NCBI GenBank assembly: GCA_023423995.1
Contig: JAFAEL010000115.1
Span: 1-11,909 of the forward strand
DNA length: 11,909 nt
Reading direction: 5' to 3'
Origin: Pseudomonadota bacterium
GTDB taxonomy: Bacteria > Pseudomonadota > Alphaproteobacteria > Rhizobiales > Beijerinckiaceae
Shown: positions 1 to 7,765 of the stretch, piece after piece
Layout: each line of letters starts with the position of its first letter
Position numbering within the stretch: position 1 is the first letter of the stretch
Translations under genes and position numbers: made by a program
The notes under the pieces: generated by a model
The model's database searches: none
Seen by the model: the letters and a program-made list of their open reading frames with translations, nothing else
What the model was told of the DNA's origin: nothing

Positions 1-824
1 TCGGTCGCAGCCGAGACGCGCAGGTTGTTCTGGACATGCGTGACGCCGGAGACGCTGTCGGCGAGGTCCTCCGCGCGCCGCTTGTCGAAGCGATGCGCGA
101 CCGTGCCGCTCAGCGTGACCTCGCGCCCCGAGACGCTGACCTCGATATCCGACGCGTCGAGCTGCGGATCCTCCGTCAGTCGATCGTTGATGTCCTCGAG
201 GATGCGCTCGTCGGAGCGCTGGTAGCTCTTCGGCCCCCGGCCGCGATGCCGCCCCGGGCCCTCGCTGTCGCGCAGATCGAGCCGGCGGATGCGGTCCTCG
301 TCGTGCTCCCCTCCGAACCAGGACGCGATCTCCTCGCCCATCCGGTCGAACCATCCGCTGCGGTGCCGCCCGGAGGCACGGCCGAACTCGCCCGGATCGC
401 TGCGGCCGCCCTGCTCGCGGCCGAATGCCATCTCGCCGACGGAGCGGCCATGCTCGCCGCGATGCCGGTCGCCATCCCGCCAGTAATCGGCATCGGGGCG
501 TGGGTAGGCACCCCACTGCCGCTCGCGGGGCCCGCGATACTGGAAGGTTCGTCCGTGGTGGCCTCGCGCACCCTCCCACTCGCCCCCGTATTCGCCGCGC
601 CGGCCCATGCTGCTGCGTTCGCGGCGGTAATCGTCCGGATATCCCCCGCCCGGATAGTCGCGGCTGCTATGGCCGAACTCGTCGCCCCGCGCGAAGCTCT
701 CGCGGTCGCGTCGGGTGAAGTGGTCGGATTCGGGGCCTAGGCGCTCGTAGTCCCGGTCGCGCCCGCGACCCTCGCTCCGACGGAAGCGATCTCGGTCGCT
801 CGTCCAGCGGTCGTGGCCGGCCAT
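1..824 (-). CDS. BON-domain protein, stress-associated, C-terminus beyond window
   Basis: This minus-strand frame stays open from an ATG at 824 to the window edge, giving 274 codons without a stop. A good ribosome site (GGGAGG) lies about 7 bp before the ATG. Residues 1-200 are low in complexity and rich in Arg, Asp, Gly and Tyr, with no signal peptide or membrane segment, so this part is probably disordered. A short ordered patch (WFDRMGEEIASWFG) lies near 158-171. Residues 205-272 form a BON domain, with the typical DERILEDINDRL start, the core VSVSGREVTLSGTV and the ending VTHVQNNLRV. BON domains are thought to bind lipids or surfaces and occur in OsmY-like stress proteins. Proteins with this SWFG region plus BON layout are common, uncharacterised Rhizobiales proteins. 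An EcfG-type promoter at 885-910 suggests general stress control. Few residues should be missing, because the BON domain looks nearly complete. The family call is firm; the function is unknown. Confidence 0.88.
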   Translation of the reverse strand, partial: MAGHDRWTSDRDRFRRSEGRGRDRDYERLGPESDHFTRRDRESFARGDEFGHSSRDYPGGGYPDDYRRERSSMGRRGEYGGEWEGARGHHGRTFQYRGPRERQWGAYPRPDADYWRDGDRHRGEHGRSVGEMAFGREQGGRSDPGEFGRASGRHRSGWFDRMGEEIASWFGGEHDEDRIRRLDLRDSEGPGRHRGRGPKSYQRSDERILEDINDRLTEDPQLDASDIEVSVSGREVTLSGTVAHRFDKRRAEDLADSVSGVTHVQNNLRVSAAT

Positions 825-884
825 GTCGTCCTCCCGGAATTGCTGCCTGCGCCGTCCGCTCCCGGCGGCGCGCTCTCGCGGGAT

Positions 885-910
885 AACGGCCGGCGCAGGA
901 CCGCCGTTCC
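885..910 (-). promoter_or_regulatory. EcfG-type general stress promoter for the BON gene
   Basis: Read on the minus strand, GGAAC (910-906) is followed by 17 bp and then CGTT (888-885). This matches the alphaproteobacterial EcfG/sigma-EcfG consensus GGAAC-N16-17-CGTT exactly. Transcription would start near 877, leaving a leader of about 55 bases before the ATG at 824. Both the match and the position are right; no expression data are available here. Confidence 0.8.
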
Positions 911-935
911 GGGGGGGGCTTTTGGGGGCCGGGCC

Positions 936-960
936 GGAACGGTCCGGACGCCGTGTCGTT
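936..960 (+). promoter_or_regulatory. EcfG-type general stress promoter for the 69-aa gene
   Basis: GGAAC (936-940) and CGTT (957-960) are separated by 16 bp, an exact match to the EcfG consensus. The predicted start site is near 967, about 28 bp before the ATG at 995. It lies back to back with the minus-strand EcfG match at 885-910, so one stress sigma factor could fire both genes. Confidence 0.8.
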
Positions 961-994
961 CACCCCGGACACCCGGACATGGCGAGGAGTTCAG

Positions 995-1204
995 ATGTCC
1001 ACCAGCAAGCAGCCGCGCACGTCGACGCCGACCGATGCGGATCTCCAGGGCAATCCCGGGATCGGCCTGTCGAAAGGCACCACGATGGCCGGCGAGGACG
1101 TTGAGACGATCGAGGGGGATTCGACCGTCGAAGGCGACGTGGAGAACGAGACGAATCCGCAGGGCGGCGTCGACCCGCAGCATGTGGGCCGGACCAATCG
1201 CTAA
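995..1204 (+). CDS. Small acidic hydrophilic protein, probably stress-induced
   Basis: This encodes 69 residues. The start chosen is the ATG at 995, which has a GAGGAG ribosome site 5 bp upstream. An in-frame upstream start at 953 would fall inside the EcfG promoter and is rejected. The protein has no cysteine, tryptophan, phenylalanine or tyrosine and no hydrophobic core. It is rich in Asp, Glu, Gly, Thr, Asn and Gln, with an acidic middle (residues 33-52). It is likely disordered and soluble. Small proteins of this kind occur among general-stress genes of Rhizobiales, but I recognise no named family. It converges with flbD, with only 17 bp between the two stop codons. That it is a real gene is supported by the ribosome site, the perfect EcfG promoter and coding to the very end of the gap. 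The function is unknown. Confidence 0.75.
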   Translation: MSTSKQPRTSTPTDADLQGNPGIGLSKGTTMAGEDVETIEGDSTVEGDVENETNPQGGVDPQHVGRTNR

Positions 1205-1221
1205 TCCGGCGGCGGATCGCC

Positions 1222-2580
<1,359 letters not shown>

Positions 2581-2606
2581 CGTTGGAATCCGTTTGCAGC
2601 CGGCGC

Positions 2607-2957
2607 TCAGGCGCCTGGCCTCACGATTTCGGTCATGGTCACGCCGAGCCGGTCCTCGACGAGGACGACCTCTCCGCGTGCCACGAGGCGGTCGTTGACG
2701 AGGATGTCGATCGCTTCCCCGACCCGGCGGTCGAGCTCGAGGATCGCACCCGGCCCGATCGTCAGGAGATCCCCCACCGGCACCCGGACATGGCCGAGGA
2801 CGGCCGAGAGCGTGACGGGGACATGGAGGATCTGGGCGAGGTCGGAGGGATCGCGCGGCATCGAGCCGTCGCCGCCTCCCGGCCCGCCGGACCCGAAGGA
2901 CAGGTCGCCCTCGCCGAGCTGCGGGAGGGGAAGATCGGTCGAACCCGCCATCGTCAT
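2607..2957 (-). CDS. fliN: Flagellar motor switch/C-ring protein FliN
   Basis: This 116-residue protein has a Gly/Pro-rich, poorly conserved N-terminus (1-35) and a SpoA/FliN domain at about 38-113 (ILHVPVTLSAVLGHVRVPVGDLLTIGPGAILELD, ending VTMTEIV). FliN forms the lower part of the C-ring with FliM and docks the FliH-FliI export complex. The ATG at 2957 overlaps the fliH stop as ATGA, which points to translational coupling. A second ATG two codons later (2951) is possible. The gene lies between fliH and flbD, as in the Caulobacter fliF operon. The length fits the short FliN form, not a FliM fusion. Confidence 0.93.
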   Translation of the reverse strand: MTMAGSTDLPLPQLGEGDLSFGSGGPGGGDGSMPRDPSDLAQILHVPVTLSAVLGHVRVPVGDLLTIGPGAILELDRRVGEAIDILVNDRLVARGEVVLVEDRLGVTMTEIVRPGA

Positions 2958-3586
2958 GCCGTCCAGTCACTGTGCCCGGGCGCGAGGCCGGCCGCGTCTG
3001 AAACCGCGCTCGCCACCGCCCGCTCGAAACTCGCCCGATCGCGCGAGACGCCGCCATCGGCCCATTCGAGCCGGACATCGCCGGGGCCGAGCTCTTCTTC
3101 GCCGATCACGATGATGCGCCCCTCGAAACCGTGTTCCCGCCCCAAGGCGCGCAGCAGCTCGTCGACTTCGGCGACCTGCGCCGTTGGCACGCGGGCCACC
3201 AGGTGCGGCACGCCGCGAAGGTGCCGGAAGGCCTCGCGCCCGGCATCGGCCACGGCCGCGAGCGGCTGGGCCTCGAGGGCGGAGCCCGCAAGCCGTCGCG
3301 CCAGGGCCTCGAAATAGGCGAGCGCCTCGACCTCCACCTCGCCCAGCATCCCGTCGAGCTGGGAGAAGCGGGCGGCGGCCTCGGTCGACAGGCGGTTCAT
3401 CGCCTGCGCGAGGAGCCTCGCGCTTGCGGCGGCACCCTGCCGGAGACCTTCCTGGACTCCGTCGGCATAGGCCCGGCGGAGCGCCTCCTCGTGGGCGGCC
3501 CTGCCGGCCGCTTCCCGTTCTGCGACCTCCTCAGGCGTGGGCCCCCGGAAATCCTCGCCGAACAGGAACTTGCGTGCCGTCCCCAT
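2954..3586 (-). CDS. fliH: Flagellar export regulator FliH (FlbE type)
   Basis: This 210-residue cytoplasmic protein should bind and restrain the export ATPase FliI and link it to FliN. The N-terminus reads KFLFGEDFRGPTPEE (6-20), typical of alphaproteobacterial FliH. A charged, Ala-rich helix with likely coiled-coil character follows (20-105), including the Gly-spaced stretch AYADGVQEGLRQG (39-51). The C-terminal domain ends with the family signature GDVRLEWADGGVSRD (169-183). The ATG at 3586 shares one base with the fliF stop (TGATG), so translation is likely coupled. The much longer open frame reaching to 5245 is a shadow of fliF. FliH sequences diverge strongly; the call rests on the C-terminal signature, the length and the position between fliF and fliN. 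Caulobacter calls the equivalent gene flbE. No fliI is seen here. Confidence 0.85.
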   Translation of the reverse strand: MGTARKFLFGEDFRGPTPEEVAEREAAGRAAHEEALRRAYADGVQEGLRQGAAASARLLAQAMNRLSTEAAARFSQLDGMLGEVEVEALAYFEALARRLAGSALEAQPLAAVADAGREAFRHLRGVPHLVARVPTAQVAEVDELLRALGREHGFEGRIIVIGEEELGPGDVRLEWADGGVSRDRASFERAVASAVSDAAGLAPGHSDWTA

Positions 3587-5214
3587 CAGCCTTGCGCCAT
3601 CCAGCCGCGCAGCACGGCGGCCGCCTGTTTCGGATTGTCCTGGGCCAGCGCGTTGGCGCGCATGACGTGCTCGACATCCTGCAGGTTGGCGGCCGGCGCC
3701 TTGGCCAGCGAGGCCTCGGGGCTGGGCAGCGCTGCGATGGATGCCGCCTCGCCCGCAAGCGCGAGATCCGGCTGTGGCGGAGCCAGCAGGGCGGCGGCCG
3801 GCGCGAGGATCTGCTTCACCATCGGGCGCACGACCAGGAGCAGCACGACGGCGACCAGGAGCGCGATGATGCCGATCTCCGCCCAGTGGAGCACGTCGTC
3901 CTTGGTCGGGCTGAGAAGCGAGGCGAGGAGCGGCACCTTCTCGGGCTCGACCACGGGCGGGGCTTCGGCAAAGGGGAGGTTCACGACCTCCACCTGGTCG
4001 CCGCGGCTCGCGTCGAAGCCCACCGCGGTGCGAACGAGCGCCGCGATGCGGTCCAGCTCCTCCTTGCTGCGCGGCTGGTAGCTCGCCTCGCCGTTCGGAT
4101 TGCGCTGGTAGGCTCCGTCCACGAGCACTGCGACGGAGAGGCGCTTCAGGCGGCCCGCCTGCTGGATCTCCGTGCGGGTGGTCCGCGAGATCTCGTAATT
4201 GATCGTCTCTTCGTTCTTGCTCGCCTGATCCTTCGGCTGCTGCGGCGCGGGCTGGGCGTCGCGCGCGGCCGGGAGCTCGTTCCCGACCGTGACCTGGCCC
4301 TCGCTGCTCGTGCTCGTGGAATTTTCGCCGCGCGTCTGGGTGGAGCGCACGACGCGGCTTTCGGGATCGAATGTCTCGGACCGGCTCTCGATCCGGGCGA
4401 GGTCGAACTCGGCGGCGACCTGGACCCGGGAGCGGCCGACCCCCACGATGCCGGCGACGATCTCCTCCACCTGGCTGCGGAGCCGGCGCTCGAGCCCGGC
4501 GCGCTTCTCGTCGGCGTTCACTCCGCCCAGGGCCGCCTCGCTGCCGCCGGCGCCGTTGGCCAGGAGACGTCCGCGCTCGTCCACGATCGAGATGTTGTCG
4601 GGCGTCAGGCCCTCGACGGCGGATGCGACGAGATGGCGGACCGCCTGCACCTGCTCGCCCGTAAGCTCGCCGCGCAGCTTCAGGACGATCGAGGCGCGCG
4701 CCGCCTCCTTGTCGCGCGCGAAGAGGCGGCGTTCGGGAAGCGCGAGGTGCACCCGGGCCGATTGCACCCGGCCGATCGTCCGGATGGTCCGCGACAGCTC
4801 GCCCTCGAGCGCCCGCAGGTGGTTGATGTTCTGGACGAAGCTCGTCGACGAGAACGCGTCGCCCTTGTCGAAGATCTCGTAGCCGACCCCGCCGCCGGAG
4901 GGCAGGCCCTTCCCGGCGAGCTCCATGCGGATCTTGGCGATGTCGGATTTGGGGACGAGGATCGTGTGCCCGTCGTCGCGGGCCTCGTACCGGATGCCGC
5001 GCTGCTCGAGGTCGCGGATGATCGAGCCCGTGTCGCTGCCCGCGAGGTCCGTGAACAGCACGCCCATCACGGGCTGCGACACGCGCAGGATCACGAAGGC
5101 GAAGAAGCCGATCAGGGCCAGCGTCACGGCACCCATTGCCGCGAGCCGTGCCGGACCGAAACGTGTCAGAAGCTCGATAACCCCGCGCACCGTCGAACCC
5201 AAGAACCCTGCCAA
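3586..5214 (-). CDS. fliF: Flagellar MS-ring protein FliF, TTG start
   Basis: This 542-residue inner-membrane protein forms the MS-ring on which the basal body is built. There are two membrane helices, at about 24-44 and 446-463. Between them are the ring-building YscJ/FliF motifs, including VLFTDL (52-57), ILVPKSDIAKIRMELAGKGLP (85-105) and QNINHLRALEGELSRTI (128-144), with the FliF C-domain following. A Ser/Thr/Gln-rich linker covers about 296-335. The last 30 residues (HVMRANALAQDNPKQAAAVLRGWM) form the FliG-binding tail. The first codon is TTG: the frame upstream runs to a TAA with no ATG or GTG, and an AGGA lies about 10 bp before the TTG. It is the first gene of fliF-fliH-fliN-flbD. A CtrA-like site lies 50-64 bp upstream. 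FliG, which this tail should bind, is not encoded next to it as it is in Caulobacter. Confidence 0.95.
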   Translation of the reverse strand: MAGFLGSTVRGVIELLTRFGPARLAAMGAVTLALIGFFAFVILRVSQPVMGVLFTDLAGSDTGSIIRDLEQRGIRYEARDDGHTILVPKSDIAKIRMELAGKGLPSGGGVGYEIFDKGDAFSSTSFVQNINHLRALEGELSRTIRTIGRVQSARVHLALPERRLFARDKEAARASIVLKLRGELTGEQVQAVRHLVASAVEGLTPDNISIVDERGRLLANGAGGSEAALGGVNADEKRAGLERRLRSQVEEIVAGIVGVGRSRVQVAAEFDLARIESRSETFDPESRVVRSTQTRGENSTSTSSEGQVTVGNELPAARDAQPAPQQPKDQASKNEETINYEISRTTRTEIQQAGRLKRLSVAVLVDGAYQRNPNGEASYQPRSKEELDRIAALVRTAVGFDASRGDQVEVVNLPFAEAPPVVEPEKVPLLASLLSPTKDDVLHWAEIGIIALLVAVVLLLVVRPMVKQILAPAAALLAPPQPDLALAGEAASIAALPSPEASLAKAPAANLQDVEHVMRANALAQDNPKQAAAVLRGWMAQG

Positions 5215-5263
5215 GGCGCGCGTCCTGCGACGCAGCGCTCGGCAAGAATTTCCCAGTTCGTGG

Positions 5264-5278
5264 TTAGCGGGCGGTTAA
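5264..5278 (-). promoter_or_regulatory. CtrA-like binding site upstream of fliF
   Basis: On the minus strand this reads TTAA-N7-CTAA, followed by CC. That is seven of eight core bases of the CtrA consensus TTAA-N7-TTAA with exact spacing. It lies 50-64 bp before the fliF start codon, where an activator overlapping the -35 region would sit. Caulobacter fliF is a known CtrA target. The match is imperfect and binding is inferred. Confidence 0.55.
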
Positions 5279-5303
5279 GGACGCCGCACGAGAGGCGTCA
5301 TGC

Positions 5304-5579
5304 CTACTGGCGGTAATGCTGGATCCGGGTGGTCCGAAGGCCGGCCAGGCCGTGCTCGTCGATGGATTGCTGCCAGCTCAGGAACTCCTCAACCGTCAGC
5401 GTGTAGCGGTTGCAGGCTTCTTCCAGGCTCAAGAGTCCGCCGCGTACAGCCGCGACAACTTCAGCCTTGCGCCGGATTACCCAGCGCCGTGTATTCGACG
5501 GCGGAAGGTCAGCAATCGTCAGCGGAGACCCGTCCGGCCCGATCACATACTTCACGCGCGGTCGAAGAGGCTCGGACAT
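5304..5579 (-). CDS. sciP: SciP, small CtrA-inhibitory protein (DUF1153)
   Basis: This 91-residue protein begins with a short basic N-terminus. The strongly conserved DUF1153 block follows: YVIGPDGSPLTIADLPP (11-27), RRWVIRRKAEVVAAVRGGLLSLEEAC (31-56) and the tail HGLAGLRTTRIQHYR (76-90). The middle forms a helix-turn-helix-like fold. In Caulobacter, SciP accumulates late in the cell cycle, binds CtrA or its promoters and blocks CtrA-driven transcription, including flagellar genes. The ATG at 5579 is chosen because the family begins there; a longer frame to 5609 adds nine unconserved residues. No strong ribosome site is seen. It lies between flgD and fliF, with 89 bp to fliF holding a CtrA-like site. 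Acting on the neighbouring flagellar promoters is therefore plausible but not shown. Confidence 0.9.
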   Translation of the reverse strand: MSEPLRPRVKYVIGPDGSPLTIADLPPSNTRRWVIRRKAEVVAAVRGGLLSLEEACNRYTLTVEEFLSWQQSIDEHGLAGLRTTRIQHYRQ

Positions 5580-5634
5580 CTTACGCTCACACACACTTAC
5601 GCTCAGCACTAGGTCTGACGGTATGCGGCTGCGC

Positions 5635-5649
5635 TTAAGATTTGCTGAA
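5635..5649. promoter_or_regulatory. Possible weak CtrA site upstream of sciP
   Basis: The plus strand reads TTAA-N7-TGAA, seven of eight core bases of the CtrA consensus. It lies 56-70 bp upstream of the sciP ATG, a fitting distance for a promoter. CtrA activates sciP in Caulobacter. A CGCTT/AAGCG inverted repeat flanks it. The rest of the 5580-5696 gap shows no clear -35/-10 pair or terminator. Confidence 0.35.
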
Positions 5650-5696
5650 GCGAATCACTCAAGCGCCACAATCCTGCCTCGATCAAATGTGGGCCC

Positions 5697-6365
5697 TCAC
5701 TGGTAGGCGATCGTCTTGACCTTCGCGAGGGGGATCGCGCTCGATCCGACCATCAGGACCGGGGCCCCGGACGAGACGTCGACCGCCGAGACGGTCCCCG
5801 ACAGTTCGGTCGAGACCAGCACGCTCTGGCCCGTGGCGTCCTGCGCGGTGACGGCGATGCTGTACTCCCCATCGGGCTGCATCGAGCCGCTGGCATCCTT
5901 GCCATCCCAGGTGAAGGTCTGGGCCCCCGCCTTGAACATCACGCTCTTGGTCGCCACCGCGCCGCCATTGGCATCGAAGATCGTGACCGTCGCCCGCTTG
6001 GTGTCCTTGGCGGCGCTGACCGCCCAGGTCGCGGCCCCGCCCGCCAGGGAGGCGGTGCTGCCGTCGGCCGTAACCTTCATGCCGACATAGCTCGCGGCGG
6101 TCGACGTGGAGGTCGACTGCATGGCGGTCAGGATCGAGCTCAGCGTGTCGTTCGACTTCAGCTGTTGCTCGACGCCCGCGAACTGCACGAGCTGCTGCGT
6201 GAACTGGTTCGTGTCGAGCGGGTCCAGCGGGCTCTGGTTCTTCAGCTGCGTCGTGAGCAGAAGCAGGAAGTCCTGGAAGTTGCCGGCGATCTCCTTGCTG
6301 GCCGAGCCGCCGCTGGTGCTCTGGGACGAGCCCAGGGCCGAGAACGTGTTCGGGATCGTGGCCAT
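5697..6365 (-). CDS. flgD: Flagellar hook cap / assembly protein FlgD
   Basis: This 222-residue protein caps the growing hook, helps FlgE subunits assemble and is discarded when the hook is complete. The conserved N-terminal region lies at about 28-75 and includes the signature FLLLLTTQLKNQSPLDP (33-49) and NQFTQQLVQFAGVEQQ (53-68). A Ser/Thr/Ala-rich link leads to the beta-sandwich/Tudor-like C-terminal half (about 92-222), with FTWDGKDASGSMQPDGEYSIAV (151-172) typical of the FlgD Ig-like fold. There is no Sec signal, as expected for a flagellar-exported protein. The ATG at 6365 has AAGGGG 6 bp before it and lies 10 bp after the fliK stop, so the two are surely co-transcribed. The length is normal for the family. 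Confidence 0.95.
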   Translation of the reverse strand: MATIPNTFSALGSSQSTSGGSASKEIAGNFQDFLLLLTTQLKNQSPLDPLDTNQFTQQLVQFAGVEQQLKSNDTLSSILTAMQSTSTSTAASYVGMKVTADGSTASLAGGAATWAVSAAKDTKRATVTIFDANGGAVATKSVMFKAGAQTFTWDGKDASGSMQPDGEYSIAVTAQDATGQSVLVSTELSGTVSAVDVSSGAPVLMVGSSAIPLAKVKTIAYQ

Positions 6366-6375
6366 GGCAGCCCCT

Positions 6376-7740
6376 TCAGATTCTCAGGTCGAGGGCGCCG
6401 AGCCGGGACAGGATCGCACGCGGTGGGGCGATCGCGGTCTCGATGTGCCGGGGCGCCTCCTCCGGTTCCGCGCGCCGGCCAGCCTGATGCCGCGGATCGC
6501 CGCCGCCTCCGTCCGACATGGACCGGCCGCCATTCTCCCCCGCGCCGTCGCGCAGCGTGAAGGCTATCCCGCCCTCGCCGGGCTTCAGGCCCGCCTGCTC
6601 GAAAACCCGCTCGAGCTGGGAGCGTTCGCGCGTGAGAAGGGCCATGGCTTCCGGCTTCTCCACCGTGAGGTGCGCCGTGACCCCGCCGTCGTCGTCGATG
6701 TCGAGCTTGACGTCCACGCGTCCGAGCTCGTCCGGGCTGAGCCGGATCTCGAAGCTCTTCGTTCCCTCCAAGGCCCTGAGGCCGATCTCGACCGGCACCC
6801 GGCCGATGGCGACATCGGTCACCAAAGCCCGCTGCACGGCGGCCCCCGACTTGGTGTCCGTCGCCGCCCCTGCCTGATCGAGCAAGGCCCCGAAGGCCGG
6901 CTTTGCCAGGGCGCCGTCCTGGCCGGGCTGCAGGGGCTGGAGGTTTGGCATTGTGGCCGCCGCGCCGCCGCCGGAGGTGCCCTGCTCTGCGCCTTCGCCG
7001 CCCTGCCGGCCGGAGAGGGCGGCCACGGCCACGGCAGGCTCCGCCGCGCCCTCGACCCCGGCCGCCCGGCCGCCTTCCGCGGCTTCGGGGCCGCCGGCGG
7101 CCGCATCGCTTTCGCCCTGTCCCGCCTGCATCAGCGCCGGATGCCCCCTGGAGCCTTTCCCCGCGCCAGCCAGCCCAGGAGCCAAAGCTCCTCCGGGCTG
7201 CCTGCCCCCCGCGCCCGGTTCCGAGCCAAGGGCGGCGAGGAGCCCCGGCCCCCAGGGACCCACCTGCGGCTGCATGCCGGCCGCCCCGTCGGCCAGGGCC
7301 TCCGCTGCGAGTTGCTCGACCTCGGACAGCGCTGCCGCAGCTTCGGTCCCGGTTGCGTCCTTGCCGGCCGTCTCTTCCTCGTCGGGTCGCCTCGGGCCGT
7401 TCGTCTCGCGCAGCTCTGCCCGCCTCCGGTCGGGCCGGCCCGTCTCGCGCCGGTCCCGCGCATCTCCGGTGCGGTCCGATGCTCCGGATCGCGCCGCGTC
7501 ATCCCGGGTGCCGCGGCGGCTCTCCGGACGCATCGGCTGGGCATCCCGGCCGGCAGCCGGGGCTTGCGGAGCCTCGCCGGAACGCACCAAGGCCGTGGCC
7601 CGTTGCGCAACCTGCCGGGTCGCGGCCTGGGCAAACATCTCGGGCAGGGAGAAACTGGCACGCTCCGGGCGCGCGGAGCTTTCGCGGGCAGGGGTGCGGG
7701 TCCGCGGGGCGGCTGTCTGAAGGGTCTCGACGCGTGACAT
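6376..7740 (-). CDS. fliK: Flagellar hook-length control protein FliK
   Basis: This protein has 454 residues from the ATG at 7740. FliK is exported during hook growth, measures hook length and switches the export gate to filament substrates. Residues 1-320 are low in complexity and rich in Ala, Gly, Glu, Pro and Arg, as usual for the long flexible ruler part. The conserved Flg_hook C-terminal domain lies at about 325-400 (FEIRLSPDELGRVDVKLDIDDDGGVTAHLTVEKPEAMALL, then FEQAGLKPG). The frame is open to 7866, but the start at 7740 is preferred. It has GGAA 8 bp upstream and a sigma-54 promoter match at 7766-7780 placing the transcript start near 7754; the 7866 ATG has no ribosome site. It is followed by flgD after 10 bp. 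The N-terminal part would not be recognisable by homology alone. Confidence 0.9.
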   Translation of the reverse strand: MSRVETLQTAAPRTRTPARESSARPERASFSLPEMFAQAATRQVAQRATALVRSGEAPQAPAAGRDAQPMRPESRRGTRDDAARSGASDRTGDARDRRETGRPDRRRAELRETNGPRRPDEEETAGKDATGTEAAAALSEVEQLAAEALADGAAGMQPQVGPWGPGLLAALGSEPGAGGRQPGGALAPGLAGAGKGSRGHPALMQAGQGESDAAAGGPEAAEGGRAAGVEGAAEPAVAVAALSGRQGGEGAEQGTSGGGAAATMPNLQPLQPGQDGALAKPAFGALLDQAGAATDTKSGAAVQRALVTDVAIGRVPVEIGLRALEGTKSFEIRLSPDELGRVDVKLDIDDDGGVTAHLTVEKPEAMALLTRERSQLERVFEQAGLKPGEGGIAFTLRDGAGENGGRSMSDGGGGDPRHQAGRRAEPEEAPRHIETAIAPPRAILSRLGALDLRI

Positions 7741-7765
7741 CTGTGTGGTTCCGGTCAGAGCCGGC

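Noticed and set aside
36..740. Plus-strand open frame over the BON gene
   Set aside because: It has no recognisable domain and opposes a minus-strand frame with a clear BON domain, a ribosome site and a stress promoter.
1204..1217. Short hairpin ATCCG-GCGG-CGGAT between the convergent stops of the 69-aa gene and flbD
   Set aside because: The stem is only 5 bp with no T-run on either side; it is too weak to call a terminator, though the position would suit one.
2581..3078. N-terminal extension of the FlbD frame
   Set aside because: The extension is Arg/Pro-rich and overlaps fliN and fliH in another frame; the FlbD family starts at the ATG at 2580.
5242..5255. Sigma-54-like TGG...TTGC upstream of fliF on the minus strand
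   Set aside because: The GG and GC are only 9 bp apart, not the strict 10, and the middle bases fit poorly; the CtrA-like site explains the region better.
3184..5316. Long plus-strand open frame opposite fliF and fliH
   Set aside because: It is a GC-rich antisense shadow: Arg/Ala/Gly-heavy with no family motifs, while the minus strand encodes clear FliF and FliH.
5652..5656. GANTC (CcrM methylation) site upstream of sciP
   Set aside because: GANTC occurs many times in the window, so a single copy here gives no support for methylation control.
7579..7604. Exact EcfG-type match GGAAC-N17-CGTT on the plus strand inside fliK
   Set aside because: It lies antisense within coding sequence, about 340 bp before mnmA, which has its own closer sigma-70 promoter. 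About 0.2 matches by chance are expected in this window.
6106..7737. Long plus-strand open frame opposite fliK and flgD
   Set aside because: It is a shadow of low-complexity GC-rich fliK; it has no domain or ribosome site, and the minus strand has matching flagellar proteins and spacing.
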